A stretch of 64,000 bases of DNA from Streptomyces collinus (lineage in GTDB: Bacteria; Actinomycetota; Actinomycetes; Streptomycetales; Streptomycetaceae): positions 4,340,001 to 4,404,000 of the forward strand of contig NZ_CP133771.1 in NCBI RefSeq assembly GCF_031348265.1. Direction: 5' to 3'. The number at the start of each line of letters is the position of its first letter. Position 1 is the first letter of the stretch. Position numbers and translations under genes: made by a program. The notes under the pieces are model-generated. The model ran no database searches, was not told the DNA's origin, and saw only the letters and a program-made list of their open reading frames with translations. Positions 20,933-30,741 of the stretch are shown piece after piece.

Positions 20933-21747
20933 GCGACACGGCTTCCCCGGGCGCCTTCCCGTACCGGCTCGTCGCCACCGATCTCGACGGGACGCTGCTG
21001 CGCTCCGACGACACGGTGTCGGAGCGCACCCGTGACGCGCTCGCCGCCGCCACGGCGGCGGGCGCAGCGCACATCGTCGTCACCGGCCGCGCCGTCCCGT
21101 GGACCCGGCACATCCTCGACGACCTCGGCTACCAGGGGCTGGCCGTCTGCGGCCAGGGCGCACAGGTCTACGACGCCGGCGCGCACCGCCTGCTGACGTC
21201 GGTGACGCTGGACCGGCAGCTCGCCGGGGTGGCGCTGGCCAAGATCGAGGCGGAGGTCGGCCCGCTCCACCTGGCGGCGAGCCGCGACGGCCTGGACGGT
21301 GAGGTGCTGGTGGGCCCGGGCTACGCGGTCCAGGGCACCCTGCCCGCCACGCCCTTCACGGACGCGTCCGACCTGTGGACCGCGCCGCTGAACAAGCTGT
21401 ACATCCAGCACCCGACGCTGACGGACGACGAGCTCTGCGAGGTGGCGACGCGCACCGCCGGTGGTTTCGTCACCGTCACGATGGCCGGCGCGGGCATCGT
21501 CGAGCTCCTCCCTCTGGGTCTGTCCAAGGCGACGGGCCTGTCCCTGGCGGCCCGCCGGCTCGGGATGAAGGCGGCCGACACGATCGCCTTCGGCGACATG
21601 CCCAACGACATACCGATGTTCGCCTGGGCCTCCTACGGCGTCGCCATGGCGGACGCCCATGAGGAACTGAAGGCGGTGGCCGACGAGGTGACGTCCTCCC
21701 ACGACGAGGACGGCATCGCGGTGGTGCTGGAGCGGTTGCTGGGCTGA
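20929..21747 (+). CDS. HAD-superfamily Cof-type phosphatase
   Basis: A 272-residue Cof/HAD-IIB phosphatase. Motif I is ATDLDGTLLRSDD, motif II includes VVTGR, and the Lys of motif III is in LGLSKATGL with motif IV GDMPNDIPMF. Substrates of such proteins are usually small phosphorylated metabolites; the one here cannot be told. GTG 20929 overlaps the serS stop (GTGA), so it is translated with serS. A paralogue of similar length is at 29838. Confidence 0.9.
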   Translation: MSDTASPGAFPYRLVATDLDGTLLRSDDTVSERTRDALAAATAAGAAHIVVTGRAVPWTRHILDDLGYQGLAVCGQGAQVYDAGAHRLLTSVTLDRQLAGVALAKIEAEVGPLHLAASRDGLDGEVLVGPGYAVQGTLPATPFTDASDLWTAPLNKLYIQHPTLTDDELCEVATRTAGGFVTVTMAGAGIVELLPLGLSKATGLSLAARRLGMKAADTIAFGDMPNDIPMFAWASYGVAMADAHEELKAVADEVTSSHDEDGIAVVLERLLG

Positions 21748-21804
21748 GCCTCGGGCCCTCCGGGCCGGGGGTGAGGCTCGATGCTCAGGACTCGATGGTG
21801 CTCT

Positions 21805-21894
<90 letters not shown>

Positions 21895-22177
21895 GGGTGG
21901 GCGGCCTCACGCGAGGTGCGATTCGCGTGCTCGAAGCGGCCGCCCCGGGCAGCTCCCCGTATCGGGCGGGTTCCACGGAGGGGTAGCGACTACTCCGGAT
22001 CCCGCCGCGGGCTGCCCTGAAGGGAGCTGGACGTACTGCCGTGCATGGACATCGTCCCGCTCCTCTCCCAGAACATGGGCCGGGCTTCTCGCCCGGCCGT
22101 GACGACATCCACTCTGCCCGCCGGGCGAATGGGGCGCCACCGATTAAATCGGCGGCCGGCCCGTGGTGGTGGTCCGG

Positions 22178-22477
22178 CTACTTCCTGCGCCATCTGCGCC
22201 GCCGGGACTTGCTGAAGAACCAGCCCGCGGGCGGCTCGTCGGAGCGCCAGGGCTGCGGCTCCGGTTCATCGCGCCGCCACTTGGCGGCGAGCATCCGGGC
22301 ACGGGCGGACGGCTCGGAGGTCCCGGCGGAGCGTATGAAGTCCTCGTCCAGTACGACGCCGTCGAGGTCGTCCGGGGCTTCGCCCCGGGATCCCGGCCCG
22401 GCCCCGGGCCGGGCCCCGCTCCCCTGCTCGCCGATGGACTGTCCGCCGTCGTCGTACTGAGCCCTCTCGCCCGCCAT
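22178..22477 (-). CDS. small Streptomyces conserved hypothetical protein
   Basis: A 99-residue protein with a disordered Gly/Pro-rich first half, then DDLDGVVLDEDFIRSAG and a helix-forming stretch (EPSARARMLAAKWR), ending in a very basic FFSKSRRRRWRR tail. No signal peptide or membrane segment is seen. The ATG at 22477 is preceded by GGGAGGA at good spacing. I cannot assign a function; the basic tail could bind nucleic acid or membrane. The 280 bp between it and the tRNA holds only a short GCCGGGC/GCCCGGC hairpin near 22080. Confidence 0.7.
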   Translation of the reverse strand: MAGERAQYDDGGQSIGEQGSGARPGAGPGSRGEAPDDLDGVVLDEDFIRSAGTSEPSARARMLAAKWRRDEPEPQPWRSDEPPAGWFFSKSRRRRWRRK

Positions 22478-22578
22478 CCCCGTCCTCCCAGCCGTCCAAC
22501 TCCCGTTGTGTTTCCCCTACATCCCGTTCGCCCAGTGTGCCCGGACAGAGGTGAAGCCCCCGTCAAGGCCGGGGCACG

Positions 22579-23298
22579 TCACTCCTCGCCGGCGAGCGTC
22601 AGGGAGCGCAGCTTCTGTCCGGCGAACCAGGTGGCCAGCACCGTGACGGCCACCAGCAGTACCGTCGCCGTGGTCAGCCCCACGTCCGAGGAGACCAGGT
22701 CCCCGCCGGAGACCTTCTGGGCCACCGCCAGCGACCACTGCTGGACGCTCAGCGTGCGCGCACCGGGCACCAGGGAGCCGAACAGGGCCTCCCAGACCAG
22801 CGCGTAGACGAGACCGAACACCACCGCGTGCCGGGAGACCGTGCCGAGCAGCAGGAACAGGGCCGCGTAGGCGATGGAGGCGACCAGGGCGGCCACCGTG
22901 TAGGCGACGGCGACCTGCTGGCCGTTGCCGTTCAGGATGAAGCCGGCGATGAGCGTCGGCACCGCGGAGAACACCATGGTCACCGCGATGGCGACGATCA
23001 GCTTGGTGAAGATGATGGTCGGCCGCTTGATCGGCTTGGACAGCAGGTACACCACCGAGCCGTCGTCGATCTCCGGGCCGATCGCGCCGGTTCCGGCGAT
23101 GACGCCGATGATCGGCACCATCGTGGCGAGGGCGAGTCCGCCCAGCAGGTCGGACGCCGTCTGGTCGTCCGCTCCGGCCAGTGCGCGCACCGCCACGGCG
23201 ATCACGATCAGCAGCATGGGCAGGGCGCCCAGGATGAGGGCCCGGCGCCGGCCGAGCAGGGCCCGGTAGGTGAGCCGGGCGACTGTGGGGTCGTACAT
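22579..23298 (-). CDS. ABC-2 type transporter permease
   Basis: A 239-residue permease with six membrane helices (near residues 20-40, 52-70, 100-125, 132-155, 160-180 and 212-230). The cytosolic motif EIDDGSVVYLLSKPIKR is typical of ABC-2 permeases. It is the last gene of a four-gene operon. Together with the ATPase at 23308-24219, 9 bp upstream, it forms one of two transporter pairs. The substrate is unknown. Confidence 0.88.
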   Translation of the reverse strand: MYDPTVARLTYRALLGRRRALILGALPMLLIVIAVAVRALAGADDQTASDLLGGLALATMVPIIGVIAGTGAIGPEIDDGSVVYLLSKPIKRPTIIFTKLIVAIAVTMVFSAVPTLIAGFILNGNGQQVAVAYTVAALVASIAYAALFLLLGTVSRHAVVFGLVYALVWEALFGSLVPGARTLSVQQWSLAVAQKVSGGDLVSSDVGLTTATVLLVAVTVLATWFAGQKLRSLTLAGEE

Positions 23299-23307
23299 CA
23301 GGGCCTC

Positions 23308-24215
<908 letters not shown>

Positions 24216-24219
<4 letters not shown>

Positions 24220-25133
24220 AGTCCCACCTTCTTGTAGCGGCGCATCAGGAGGCCGTAGCTCGCCGCGATGAGGCCCAGGGCGACGAGGACGTAGACGACG
24301 CCCTCGGCGGTGCTCGGGCCCACCCCGCTCGGGGAGGCGGACGTCGCGCCCAGGAACGCGGACTGCACACCGTCGACGATCGTGATCGGCGAGAACAGCC
24401 CGATCCACGGCACGGCGTCGCCGCTGCCCTGGGCGTCGGCGATGGCCTGGAGGGTGGAGACCGCGCCGTAGGTGATGGTCAGCACGGCGATCACGGCCGC
24501 GATGCCGAAGCCGCGGCGCGGGGTGAAGGACGCGATGACCAGGCCGATCCCGGCGAAGAGCAGTGAGAGCAGTGCCACGGAGACCAGTCCCTGTGCGAAT
24601 CCCTTGGTCTGGTCGGCGAAGTCCAGCTTGGCCAGCAGCGCGCCCACGTAGAGCACGAGCAGGGGAGCGGCCGTGAGGACGAACAGCGCCGAGGCCAGCG
24701 CCGCGAACTTGGCGCGGACGTAGTCGGCGGTCTCGATGGGCCGCGAGAAGTACAGCGGAACGGTCTTGAAGCGCAGGTCCCGCGAGACGGACTGGGGTGC
24801 CTGCGAGGCGACGTACAGGCTGATGACCGCCTGCATGACGATCGCGTAGCGCGTGTAGTCCAGGGGCAGGGCGCTGGCCTTGGTGGCGACCGCGACGGCG
24901 ACCATGATGGCCGCGGGCACGCACATCACCACGAAGAGCAGCATCGGCAGCACCTTGGACTTCACCGAGCGGCCGAGGCCGTAGGAGCCGCGCAGGGACT
25001 GCGAGTACAGGGAGCGGCGGGCGTAGGCGCGGCCGAGGCGCGGGCCGTCGTAGCTGCGGTAGCCGATGTTGTGGATGCGGGTCTGGTCGCCCGGGGCCGG
25101 GGCGGATGTCCCCGTGGAGTGCTCAACCGCCAT
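24216..25133 (-). CDS. ABC-2 type transporter permease
   Basis: A 305-residue permease with a hydrophilic N-terminus (about 60 residues, containing NIGYRSYDGPRLGR) and six membrane segments. The motif RFKTVPLYFSRPIETADY is the ABC-2 cytosolic loop. It overlaps the upstream ATPase by 11 bp and the downstream ATPase by 4 bp, so the four genes are one transcription and translation unit. Confidence 0.88.
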
Positions 25134-26097
25134 GGCCGACCGCCTCCTTCCGCTGCTCGCGCTCGTCGCTGCTGGTGAAGACCTCGGAGATGTGGTGCCG
25201 GCGCTGCTCCATGCGCACCAGGCCGAGTCCGAGGTCGGCGATCACGTCCCGGACCACGTCGTACGTCTCCTCGCCCTGCGCGGTGAGCAGCAGGACGTGG
25301 CCGGCGCCCGGCAGGCCGCTGCCGTCCTCGACGGTCACTCCGCGCGCGTGCAGCGCCTCGCGGACCGCGCGGGTGCCGTCCGGGTGCTCGTCGGTGTCGG
25401 TGACCTCGATCGCGAGGGTCGTGGTGGTCTGTGTGAAGTCCGTGGTGGAGCTGGAGCGCAGGAGCTTTCCGCCGTCGACGACCACGACGTGGTCGCAGGT
25501 GCGCTCCAGTTCGCCGAGGAGGTGGGAGGTGACCAGGACCGAGATGCCGAAGTCGGTGTGGATGCGGCGGATCAGGCCGAGCATCTCGTCACGGCCGACC
25601 GGGTCGAGGCCGTTGGTCGGCTCGTCCAGGAAGACCAGCTGCGGGTCGTGGACGAGGGCCTGCGCGAGCTTGACGCGCTGCTTCATGCCGGTCGAGTAGC
25701 CGCCGATGGGGCGGTAGCGCTCCTCGTACAGCCCGACGTGGCGCAGGGTGTCGGCCGTGCGTTCGCGCGCGGCGGTGGGCGGCAGGCCGGACATGCGCGC
25801 CATGTGGACGACGAACTCGGTGGCCGAGACGTCCGGCGGCAGGCAGTCGTGCTCGGGCATGTAGCCGACCCGCTCGCGGATGGCGGCGCCCTTGGTGGCG
25901 ACGTCGAGACCGAGCACTTCGGCGCGGCCCTCGGTGGCGGGGGACAGACCCAGCAGGATCTTGATCAGTGTGGACTTGCCGGCTCCGTTGGCTCCGACGA
26001 GTCCGGTCACACCGGGTCCGACGTCCACGGAGAGCCGGTCAAGCGCGGTCACCCGGGGGAACCGCTTGCTCAGGCTTTCGGTCGCGATCACAGTCAC
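25123..26097 (-). CDS. ABC transporter ATP-binding protein
   Basis: A 324-residue ATPase and first gene of the operon: Walker A VGANGAGKSTL, signature YSTGMKQRVKLA, Walker B LVFLDEPTNGLD and H-loop TSHLL. The C-terminal extension of about 90 residues resembles that of the sister ATPase at 23308. GTG 26097 has GAAGG just upstream; TACCTT at 26109-26104 on the minus strand could be the -10, leaving almost no leader. Confidence 0.92.
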   Translation of the reverse strand: MTVIATESLSKRFPRVTALDRLSVDVGPGVTGLVGANGAGKSTLIKILLGLSPATEGRAEVLGLDVATKGAAIRERVGYMPEHDCLPPDVSATEFVVHMARMSGLPPTAARERTADTLRHVGLYEERYRPIGGYSTGMKQRVKLAQALVHDPQLVFLDEPTNGLDPVGRDEMLGLIRRIHTDFGISVLVTSHLLGELERTCDHVVVVDGGKLLRSSSTTDFTQTTTTLAIEVTDTDEHPDGTRAVREALHARGVTVEDGSGLPGAGHVLLLTAQGEETYDVVRDVIADLGLGLVRMEQRRHHISEVFTSSDEREQRKEAVGHGG

Positions 26098-26171
26098 CCT
26101 TCGAAGGTAGGGGCCGTGTGCGTGGCGGTCGTCACTCCGCAGAGCTGTCTTGGGATCAGCCCTGAGTATTA

Positions 26172-26264
26172 CGGGCCCCTAGGGGAGCTGGTTCTCAGGA
26201 GTTACCACACCCGGGGAGCCCCTGGGGAGCCCCTATTGACGAACTCTCTAACAACTGCCAGATT
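26172..26264. promoter_or_regulatory. divergent control region with palindromes and a promoter
   Basis: Between the ABC operon and the hydrolase-SDR gene lie a CCCCTAGGGG palindrome (26176-26185) and a direct repeat of GGGGAGCCCCT (26213-26223 and 26224-26234). TTGACG (26236-26241), a 17-bp spacer and CAGATT (26259-26264) form a good promoter for the rightward gene, with the start of transcription at or next to its ATG. The repeats are candidate operators. Confidence 0.6.
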
Positions 26265-26270
26265 CGCGGG

Positions 26271-28028
26271 ATGACGTTGCTGACGGGCGCGCGGGAGCGC
26301 TGGGTGCGGACCGGCGAAGTCGAGCTGTGCGTGGCCGAGATGGGGGATCCGGGACGGCCGACGGTCGTCCTGGTGCACGGCTACCCGGACAGCAAGGAGG
26401 TGTGGTCCGAGGTCGCCGGGCGGCTCGCCGGACGCTTCCACGTGGTGGCGTACGACGTCCGCGGCCACGGCCGGTCGACGGCGCCGCGGCCGCTGCGGGG
26501 CGGTTTCACGCTGGAGAAGCTGACGGGCGACTTCCTGGCCGTCGTGGACGCGGTGAGTCCGGACGCGCCGGTGCACCTGGTGGGGCACGACTGGGGCTCG
26601 GTGCAGGCCTGGGAGTTCACCACCGTCGAGCGCACGAAAGGCCGCATCGCCTCGTTCACCTCGATGTCCGGGCCGTCCCTCGACCACTTCGGCCACTGGA
26701 TCGCCCGGCGTGTGAAGCGGCCCACCCCGCGCCGGGTCGGCCAGCTGCTCGGGCAGGGCGCCCGGTCCTGGTACGTGTATCTGCTGCACACGCCCGTGCT
26801 GCCCGAGCTCGCCTGGCGCGGCCCGCTCGGCACGCGCTGGCCGCGGGTGCTGGAGCGCGTCGAGAAGGTGCCCCGGGACGGCTACCCCACCGCGTCCCTG
26901 CCGTCGGACGCGGCCCGCGGGGCCTGGCTGTACCGGGACAACGTCCGGCCCCGGCTGCGCGCGCCACGCCCGGACGCGCACGCTCACGCGCCCGTGCGGG
27001 TCATCACGCCGCTGGAGGACCGGTTCCTCTCGGAGCGGCTCCACGATGAACTGGAGCAGTGGGTTCCGCAGCTGACCCGCAGGACGGTCCAGGCGGGGCA
27101 CTGGATCCCGCGCACCCGCCCGGACCAGCTGGCCTCCTGGATCGACGAGTTCGTGACGTCCGTCGAGGGCGGCCGGTCCCCGGTGGTGGCGAGCGGCGAG
27201 CACGCCGAGCGGTTCGGCGGTCAGCTCGTGCTGGTCACCGGGGCGGGCAGCGGCATCGGGCGGGCGGCGACGCTCGCGTTCGCCGAGGCCGGAGCGCGCG
27301 TGGTGGCCGTCGACCGGAACGCGGAGGCGGCGGCCCGCACCGCCGAGCAGTCCCGCCTGCTGAGCGCCCCCGAAGCCTGGGCGGAGACGGTCGACGTCTC
27401 CGACGAGCAGGCCATGGAGAAGCTCGCCGAGAAGGTCACCACCGAGTACGGAGTGGTGGACGTCCTCGTCAACAACGCCGGGATCGGACTGTCCGGTTCC
27501 TTCTTCGACACCACGCCGGAGGACTGGAGGAAGGTCCTGGACGTCAACCTGTGGGGTGTCATCCACGGCTGCCGGCTCTTCGGCCGGCGGATGGCCGAGC
27601 GGGGGCAGGGCGGCCACATCGTCAACGTGGCGTCGGCCGCGGCGTATCTGCCGTCCCGGGCGCTGCCCGCCTACAGCACCTCCAAGGCGGCCGTGCTGAT
27701 GCTCAGTGAATGCCTGCGGGCGGAGCTGGCAGGCCAGGGGATCGGCGTGACGGCGGTGTGTCCGGGGTTCGTCAACACGGCCATCACCTCGACGGCGCAC
27801 TTCGCCGGAGTCGACGCCGGGGAGGAGAAGCGGCTGCAGAAGCGCGCCGCCCGTCTGTACGGACTGCGCAACTACCCGCCGGAGAAGGTGGCCCGTGCGA
27901 TCCTGCGGGCGGTGACGCGCGACGAGGCGGTGGTGCCGGTGACACCGGAGGCGCGGGGTGCGCGCTGGCTGTCACGGTGGGCGCCGGGAGCACTGCGGGG
28001 CATCGCGCGACTGAAGCCGCCGGTGTGA
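26271..28028 (+). CDS. epoxide-hydrolase-like and short-chain dehydrogenase fusion
   Basis: A 585-residue two-domain protein. Residues about 1-290 form an alpha/beta hydrolase with HGYPDS and an Asp nucleophile in GHDWGS, the arrangement of epoxide hydrolases and dehalogenases. Residues about 315-585 form an SDR oxidoreductase with cofactor motif TGAGSGIG, NNAG, and the catalytic YSTSK. The two activities could act in sequence on one substrate, but none is identifiable from context. The transcript is probably leaderless. Confidence 0.9.
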   Translation: MTLLTGARERWVRTGEVELCVAEMGDPGRPTVVLVHGYPDSKEVWSEVAGRLAGRFHVVAYDVRGHGRSTAPRPLRGGFTLEKLTGDFLAVVDAVSPDAPVHLVGHDWGSVQAWEFTTVERTKGRIASFTSMSGPSLDHFGHWIARRVKRPTPRRVGQLLGQGARSWYVYLLHTPVLPELAWRGPLGTRWPRVLERVEKVPRDGYPTASLPSDAARGAWLYRDNVRPRLRAPRPDAHAHAPVRVITPLEDRFLSERLHDELEQWVPQLTRRTVQAGHWIPRTRPDQLASWIDEFVTSVEGGRSPVVASGEHAERFGGQLVLVTGAGSGIGRAATLAFAEAGARVVAVDRNAEAAARTAEQSRLLSAPEAWAETVDVSDEQAMEKLAEKVTTEYGVVDVLVNNAGIGLSGSFFDTTPEDWRKVLDVNLWGVIHGCRLFGRRMAERGQGGHIVNVASAAAYLPSRALPAYSTSKAAVLMLSECLRAELAGQGIGVTAVCPGFVNTAITSTAHFAGVDAGEEKRLQKRAARLYGLRNYPPEKVARAILRAVTRDEAVVPVTPEARGARWLSRWAPGALRGIARLKPPV

Positions 28029-28081
28029 CGTGAGGCCCGCCCCTGCGAAATGAGGCCCAAAGCCCCTGCGGTGAAGGGAAG

Positions 28082-28135
28082 TTGTCCACAGAATCGCCAA
28101 TTCCCCTGTGGATAACCATACTTGGCTGTGGATCA
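28082..28135. other. three DnaA boxes upstream of kptA
   Basis: TTGTCCACA (28082-28090) matches the preferred Streptomyces DnaA box exactly. TGTGGATAA (28107-28115) and TGTGGATCA (28127-28135) face the other way. Three boxes in 54 bp, in a 160-bp gap, suggest cooperative DnaA binding. Confidence 0.7.
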
Positions 28136-28191
28136 AACCTGCGAGGTGAAACTCGATCGCGTGATTCGCATCTCTCCCGCACCCTGGGGGA

Positions 28192-28740
28192 ATGGACGAA
28201 AGACGCACCGTGAAGGTGTCGAAGTACCTGTCGAAGCATCTGCGCCACCAGCCCGAACGCATCGGGCTCACGCTCGACGAGGCCGGCTGGGTCGAGATCG
28301 ACACGTTGATCGCCGCAGCCACCGCGCACGGCTTCCTATTCACCCGCGACGAACTGGACCATGTCGTCGCCACCAACGACAAGCGGCGCTTCGCCGTCGA
28401 AGGCACCCGGATCCGCGCCAGTCAGGGCCACAGCGTGGACGTCGACCTCGGGCTGGCATCGGCCACCCCGCCCGCGCACCTCTACCACGGCACCGTCGCC
28501 CGCACCCTGGATGCGATCCGGGCCGAGGGCCTCCGTCCGATGAACCGGCACGCCGTCCATCTCTCGTCCGACCGGGATACGGCGACCCGTGTCGGAGCCC
28601 GCCGGGGGCAGCCGGTCGTGCTCGGGGTGGACGCGTCCGCCATGCACGCCGACGGCCACGTCTTCCACGTCAGCGCCAACGGGGTGTGGCTCACCGAGGT
28701 CGTACCGCCGCGCTACCTGCGCTTTCCCGGCCCGCACTGA
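28192..28740 (+). CDS. kptA: RNA 2'-phosphotransferase (Tpt1/KptA)
   Basis: A 182-residue KptA/Tpt1 protein. The first domain has VSKYLSKHLRHQPE and the second, ADP-ribosyltransferase-like, domain has LYHGT, AVHLSSD and a C-terminal HVSANGVWLTEVVPPRYL. Tpt1 removes an internal 2'-phosphate left by tRNA splicing using NAD+. Bacteria lack that splicing step, so the bacterial role is unsettled; repair or modification of RNA or DNA ends is a possibility. ATG 28192 is used because the conserved KVSKYLSK follows shortly after. A parS site lies just downstream. Confidence 0.93.
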   Translation: MDERRTVKVSKYLSKHLRHQPERIGLTLDEAGWVEIDTLIAAATAHGFLFTRDELDHVVATNDKRRFAVEGTRIRASQGHSVDVDLGLASATPPAHLYHGTVARTLDAIRAEGLRPMNRHAVHLSSDRDTATRVGARRGQPVVLGVDASAMHADGHVFHVSANGVWLTEVVPPRYLRFPGPH

Positions 28741-28773
28741 CCGGGTGGTGTGACCAGACACTCAGGGTGACTG

Positions 28774-28787
28774 GTTTCACGTGAAAC
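28774..28787. other. parS site
   Basis: An exact GTTTCACGTGAAAC between kptA and the F420-type oxidoreductase gene. The 16-mer is not extended to TGTTTC on the left. Confidence 0.85.
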
Positions 28788-28823
28788 ACGGGTGGCCCAC
28801 CGGGCTCCCTTAGGCTCGATCCC

Positions 28824-29726
28824 ATGAGTCTGCGCCTGAGCACCGTGATCCTCCCGTACCGCCGCTGGCACGAAGGCGGCCGCGCGGCCTGGACGCGCGC
28901 GGAGCAGCTCGGCTTCCACACCGCCTACACCTACGACCACCTGTCCTGGCGCACCTTCCGGGACGGCCCGTGGTTCGGCGCTGTGCCGACCCTCACGGCC
29001 GCCGCGGGCGTCACCGACCGGCTGCGGCTGGGCACCCTGGTGACCTCCCCGAACTTCCGGCACCCCGTGACGCTCGCCAAGGAGCTGATCTCCCTCGACG
29101 ACATCTCCGGAGGGCGGGTCACCCTGGGCATCGGCGCGGGCGGCTCGGGCTTCGACGCCACCGCGCTCGGCCAGGAGCCGTGGACACCGCGCGAGCGCGC
29201 CGACCGCTTCGCCGAGTTCGTCCCGCTGCTCGACCGGCTGCTCAGCGAGGACGCCGTGTCCTACGAGGGTGACTTCTACTCCGCCCACGAGGCCCGGAAC
29301 ATCCCCGGCTGTGTGCAGCGGCCCCGGCTGCCGTTCGCGGTGGCCGCGACGGGTCCGCGGGGGATGCGGCTCGCCGCCCGGTTCGGCCAGGCGTGGGTGA
29401 CCACCGGCGACCCGAAACTCTTCGAGAACGGCACTCCCGAACAGTCGATTCAGGCCATTCGCGGGCAGGCTGAGAGGCTCGACGACATCTGCGCCGAGGT
29501 CGGCCGGGACATGACCGGCCTCGACCGGGTCCTGCTCACCGGCTTCACACCGGACCGCAACGGCCCGCTGGAGTCCCTGAACGCGTTCGTGGACTTCGCC
29601 GGACGGCATGCGGAGCTGGGTTTCACGGAGATCGTGATCCACTGGCCGATCCCCGACTCGCCGTTCGCGGCGGAGGAGAAGGTCTTCGAGCAGATCGCGA
29701 TGGAGGCGCCGGCGCAGCTGCGCTGA
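28824..29726 (+). CDS. LLM-class (luciferase-like, probably F420-dependent) oxidoreductase
   Basis: A 300-residue luciferase-like monooxygenase-fold enzyme. Visible family elements are an N-terminal strand SLRLSTVILP, TYDHLSW, RLRLGTLVTSPNFRHPVTLAKE, SGGRVTLGIGAGG and GFTEIVIHWPIPDS at the end. Many Streptomyces members use coenzyme F420. No substrate can be assigned. TAGGCT (28811-28816) 7 nt before the ATG suggests a leaderless transcript. Confidence 0.9.
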   Translation: MSLRLSTVILPYRRWHEGGRAAWTRAEQLGFHTAYTYDHLSWRTFRDGPWFGAVPTLTAAAGVTDRLRLGTLVTSPNFRHPVTLAKELISLDDISGGRVTLGIGAGGSGFDATALGQEPWTPRERADRFAEFVPLLDRLLSEDAVSYEGDFYSAHEARNIPGCVQRPRLPFAVAATGPRGMRLAARFGQAWVTTGDPKLFENGTPEQSIQAIRGQAERLDDICAEVGRDMTGLDRVLLTGFTPDRNGPLESLNAFVDFAGRHAELGFTEIVIHWPIPDSPFAAEEKVFEQIAMEAPAQLR

Positions 29727-29837
29727 GCGTCGCCGGACCGGCCGGGGAACCTCTGGTCGGGGCGGTATCAGGGCGGTATCCACTCACCTGTGCGGAGCCC
29801 CGCACGCCCGTGCAGGCATGTGCGGGACAATGGCCGG

Positions 29838-30707
29838 GTGACCTCAGCGACCCGACAGCCCGAGACCGCGGCCAAGACCCTCCCGCCGCGACTGATCGCC
29901 ACCGACCTCGACGGCACCCTGCTGCGCGACGACAAGTCGGTGTCCCCGCGTACGGTCGCCGCGCTGGCCGCCGCCGAGCAGGCGGGCATCGAGGTCTTCT
30001 TCGTCACGGGCCGCCCGGCCCGCTGGATGGACGTCGTCAGCGACCACGTGCACGGCCACGGCCTGGCCATCTGCGGCAACGGCGCCGCCGTGGTCGACCT
30101 GCACGGCGGCCCGGGCACCCACCGGTTCGTGAAGGTGCGGGAGCTGGCCCGGGAGAACGCCCTGGACGCCGTACGACTGCTGCGCGACGCGGCGCCGGGC
30201 ACCGTGTACGCGGTGGAGCAGACGTACGGCTTCTACCAGGAGCCGGCATACCCGAAGCTGCACATGGAGATACCGGACAGCCTCGCCCCGGCCGAGGAAC
30301 TGCTGGGCCCGGACCACCCGGCCGCCGCGGAGCCGGTACTGAAGATCCTCGCCTACCACCCCGAGATCGACCCCGACGCCTTCCTGACCCTGGCCCGCCT
30401 CGCCATCGGCGACCGTGCCAATGTCACCCGCTCCAGCCCCAGCGCCCTGCTCGAGATCAGCGGCCCGGGAGTGTCCAAGGCCAGCACCCTCGCCCTGTGC
30501 TGCGCCGAGCGCGGCATCTCGCACGAGCAGGTCGTCGCCTTCGGCGACATGCCGAACGACGTCGAGATGCTGACCTGGGCGGGCCGCTCGTACGCGATGG
30601 GCAACGCCCACCCGGACGTGATCGCCGCCGCCTCGGGCCGGACGGTCGCGAACAACGAGGACGGGGTGGCGGTCGTGATCGAGCAGTTGCTGGCGGAACT
30701 GCCGTAA
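29838..30707 (+). CDS. HAD-superfamily Cof-type phosphatase
   Basis: A 289-residue HAD-IIB phosphatase, paralogous to the serS-linked one. It has ATDLDGTLLRDD (motif I), FVTGRP (motif II), the Lys in GPGVSKASTL and GDMPNDVEML (motif IV). GTG 29838 is chosen to give the family-length N-terminus; GACAAT (29825-29830) fits a -10 with no leader. It converges on the M23 peptidase gene across a shared hairpin. Confidence 0.9.
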   Translation: MTSATRQPETAAKTLPPRLIATDLDGTLLRDDKSVSPRTVAALAAAEQAGIEVFFVTGRPARWMDVVSDHVHGHGLAICGNGAAVVDLHGGPGTHRFVKVRELARENALDAVRLLRDAAPGTVYAVEQTYGFYQEPAYPKLHMEIPDSLAPAEELLGPDHPAAAEPVLKILAYHPEIDPDAFLTLARLAIGDRANVTRSSPSALLEISGPGVSKASTLALCCAERGISHEQVVAFGDMPNDVEMLTWAGRSYAMGNAHPDVIAAASGRTVANNEDGVAVVIEQLLAELP

Positions 30708-30718
30708 CCGCCGGGACC

Positions 30719-30741
30719 GGGGTGTCTCAGAGGGACACCCC
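30719..30741. terminator. bidirectional hairpin terminator
   Basis: GGGGTGTC (30719-30726) pairs with GACACCCC (30734-30741) around a 7-nt loop, between the convergent HAD and M23 genes. It overlaps the M23 stop codon. Confidence 0.65.
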
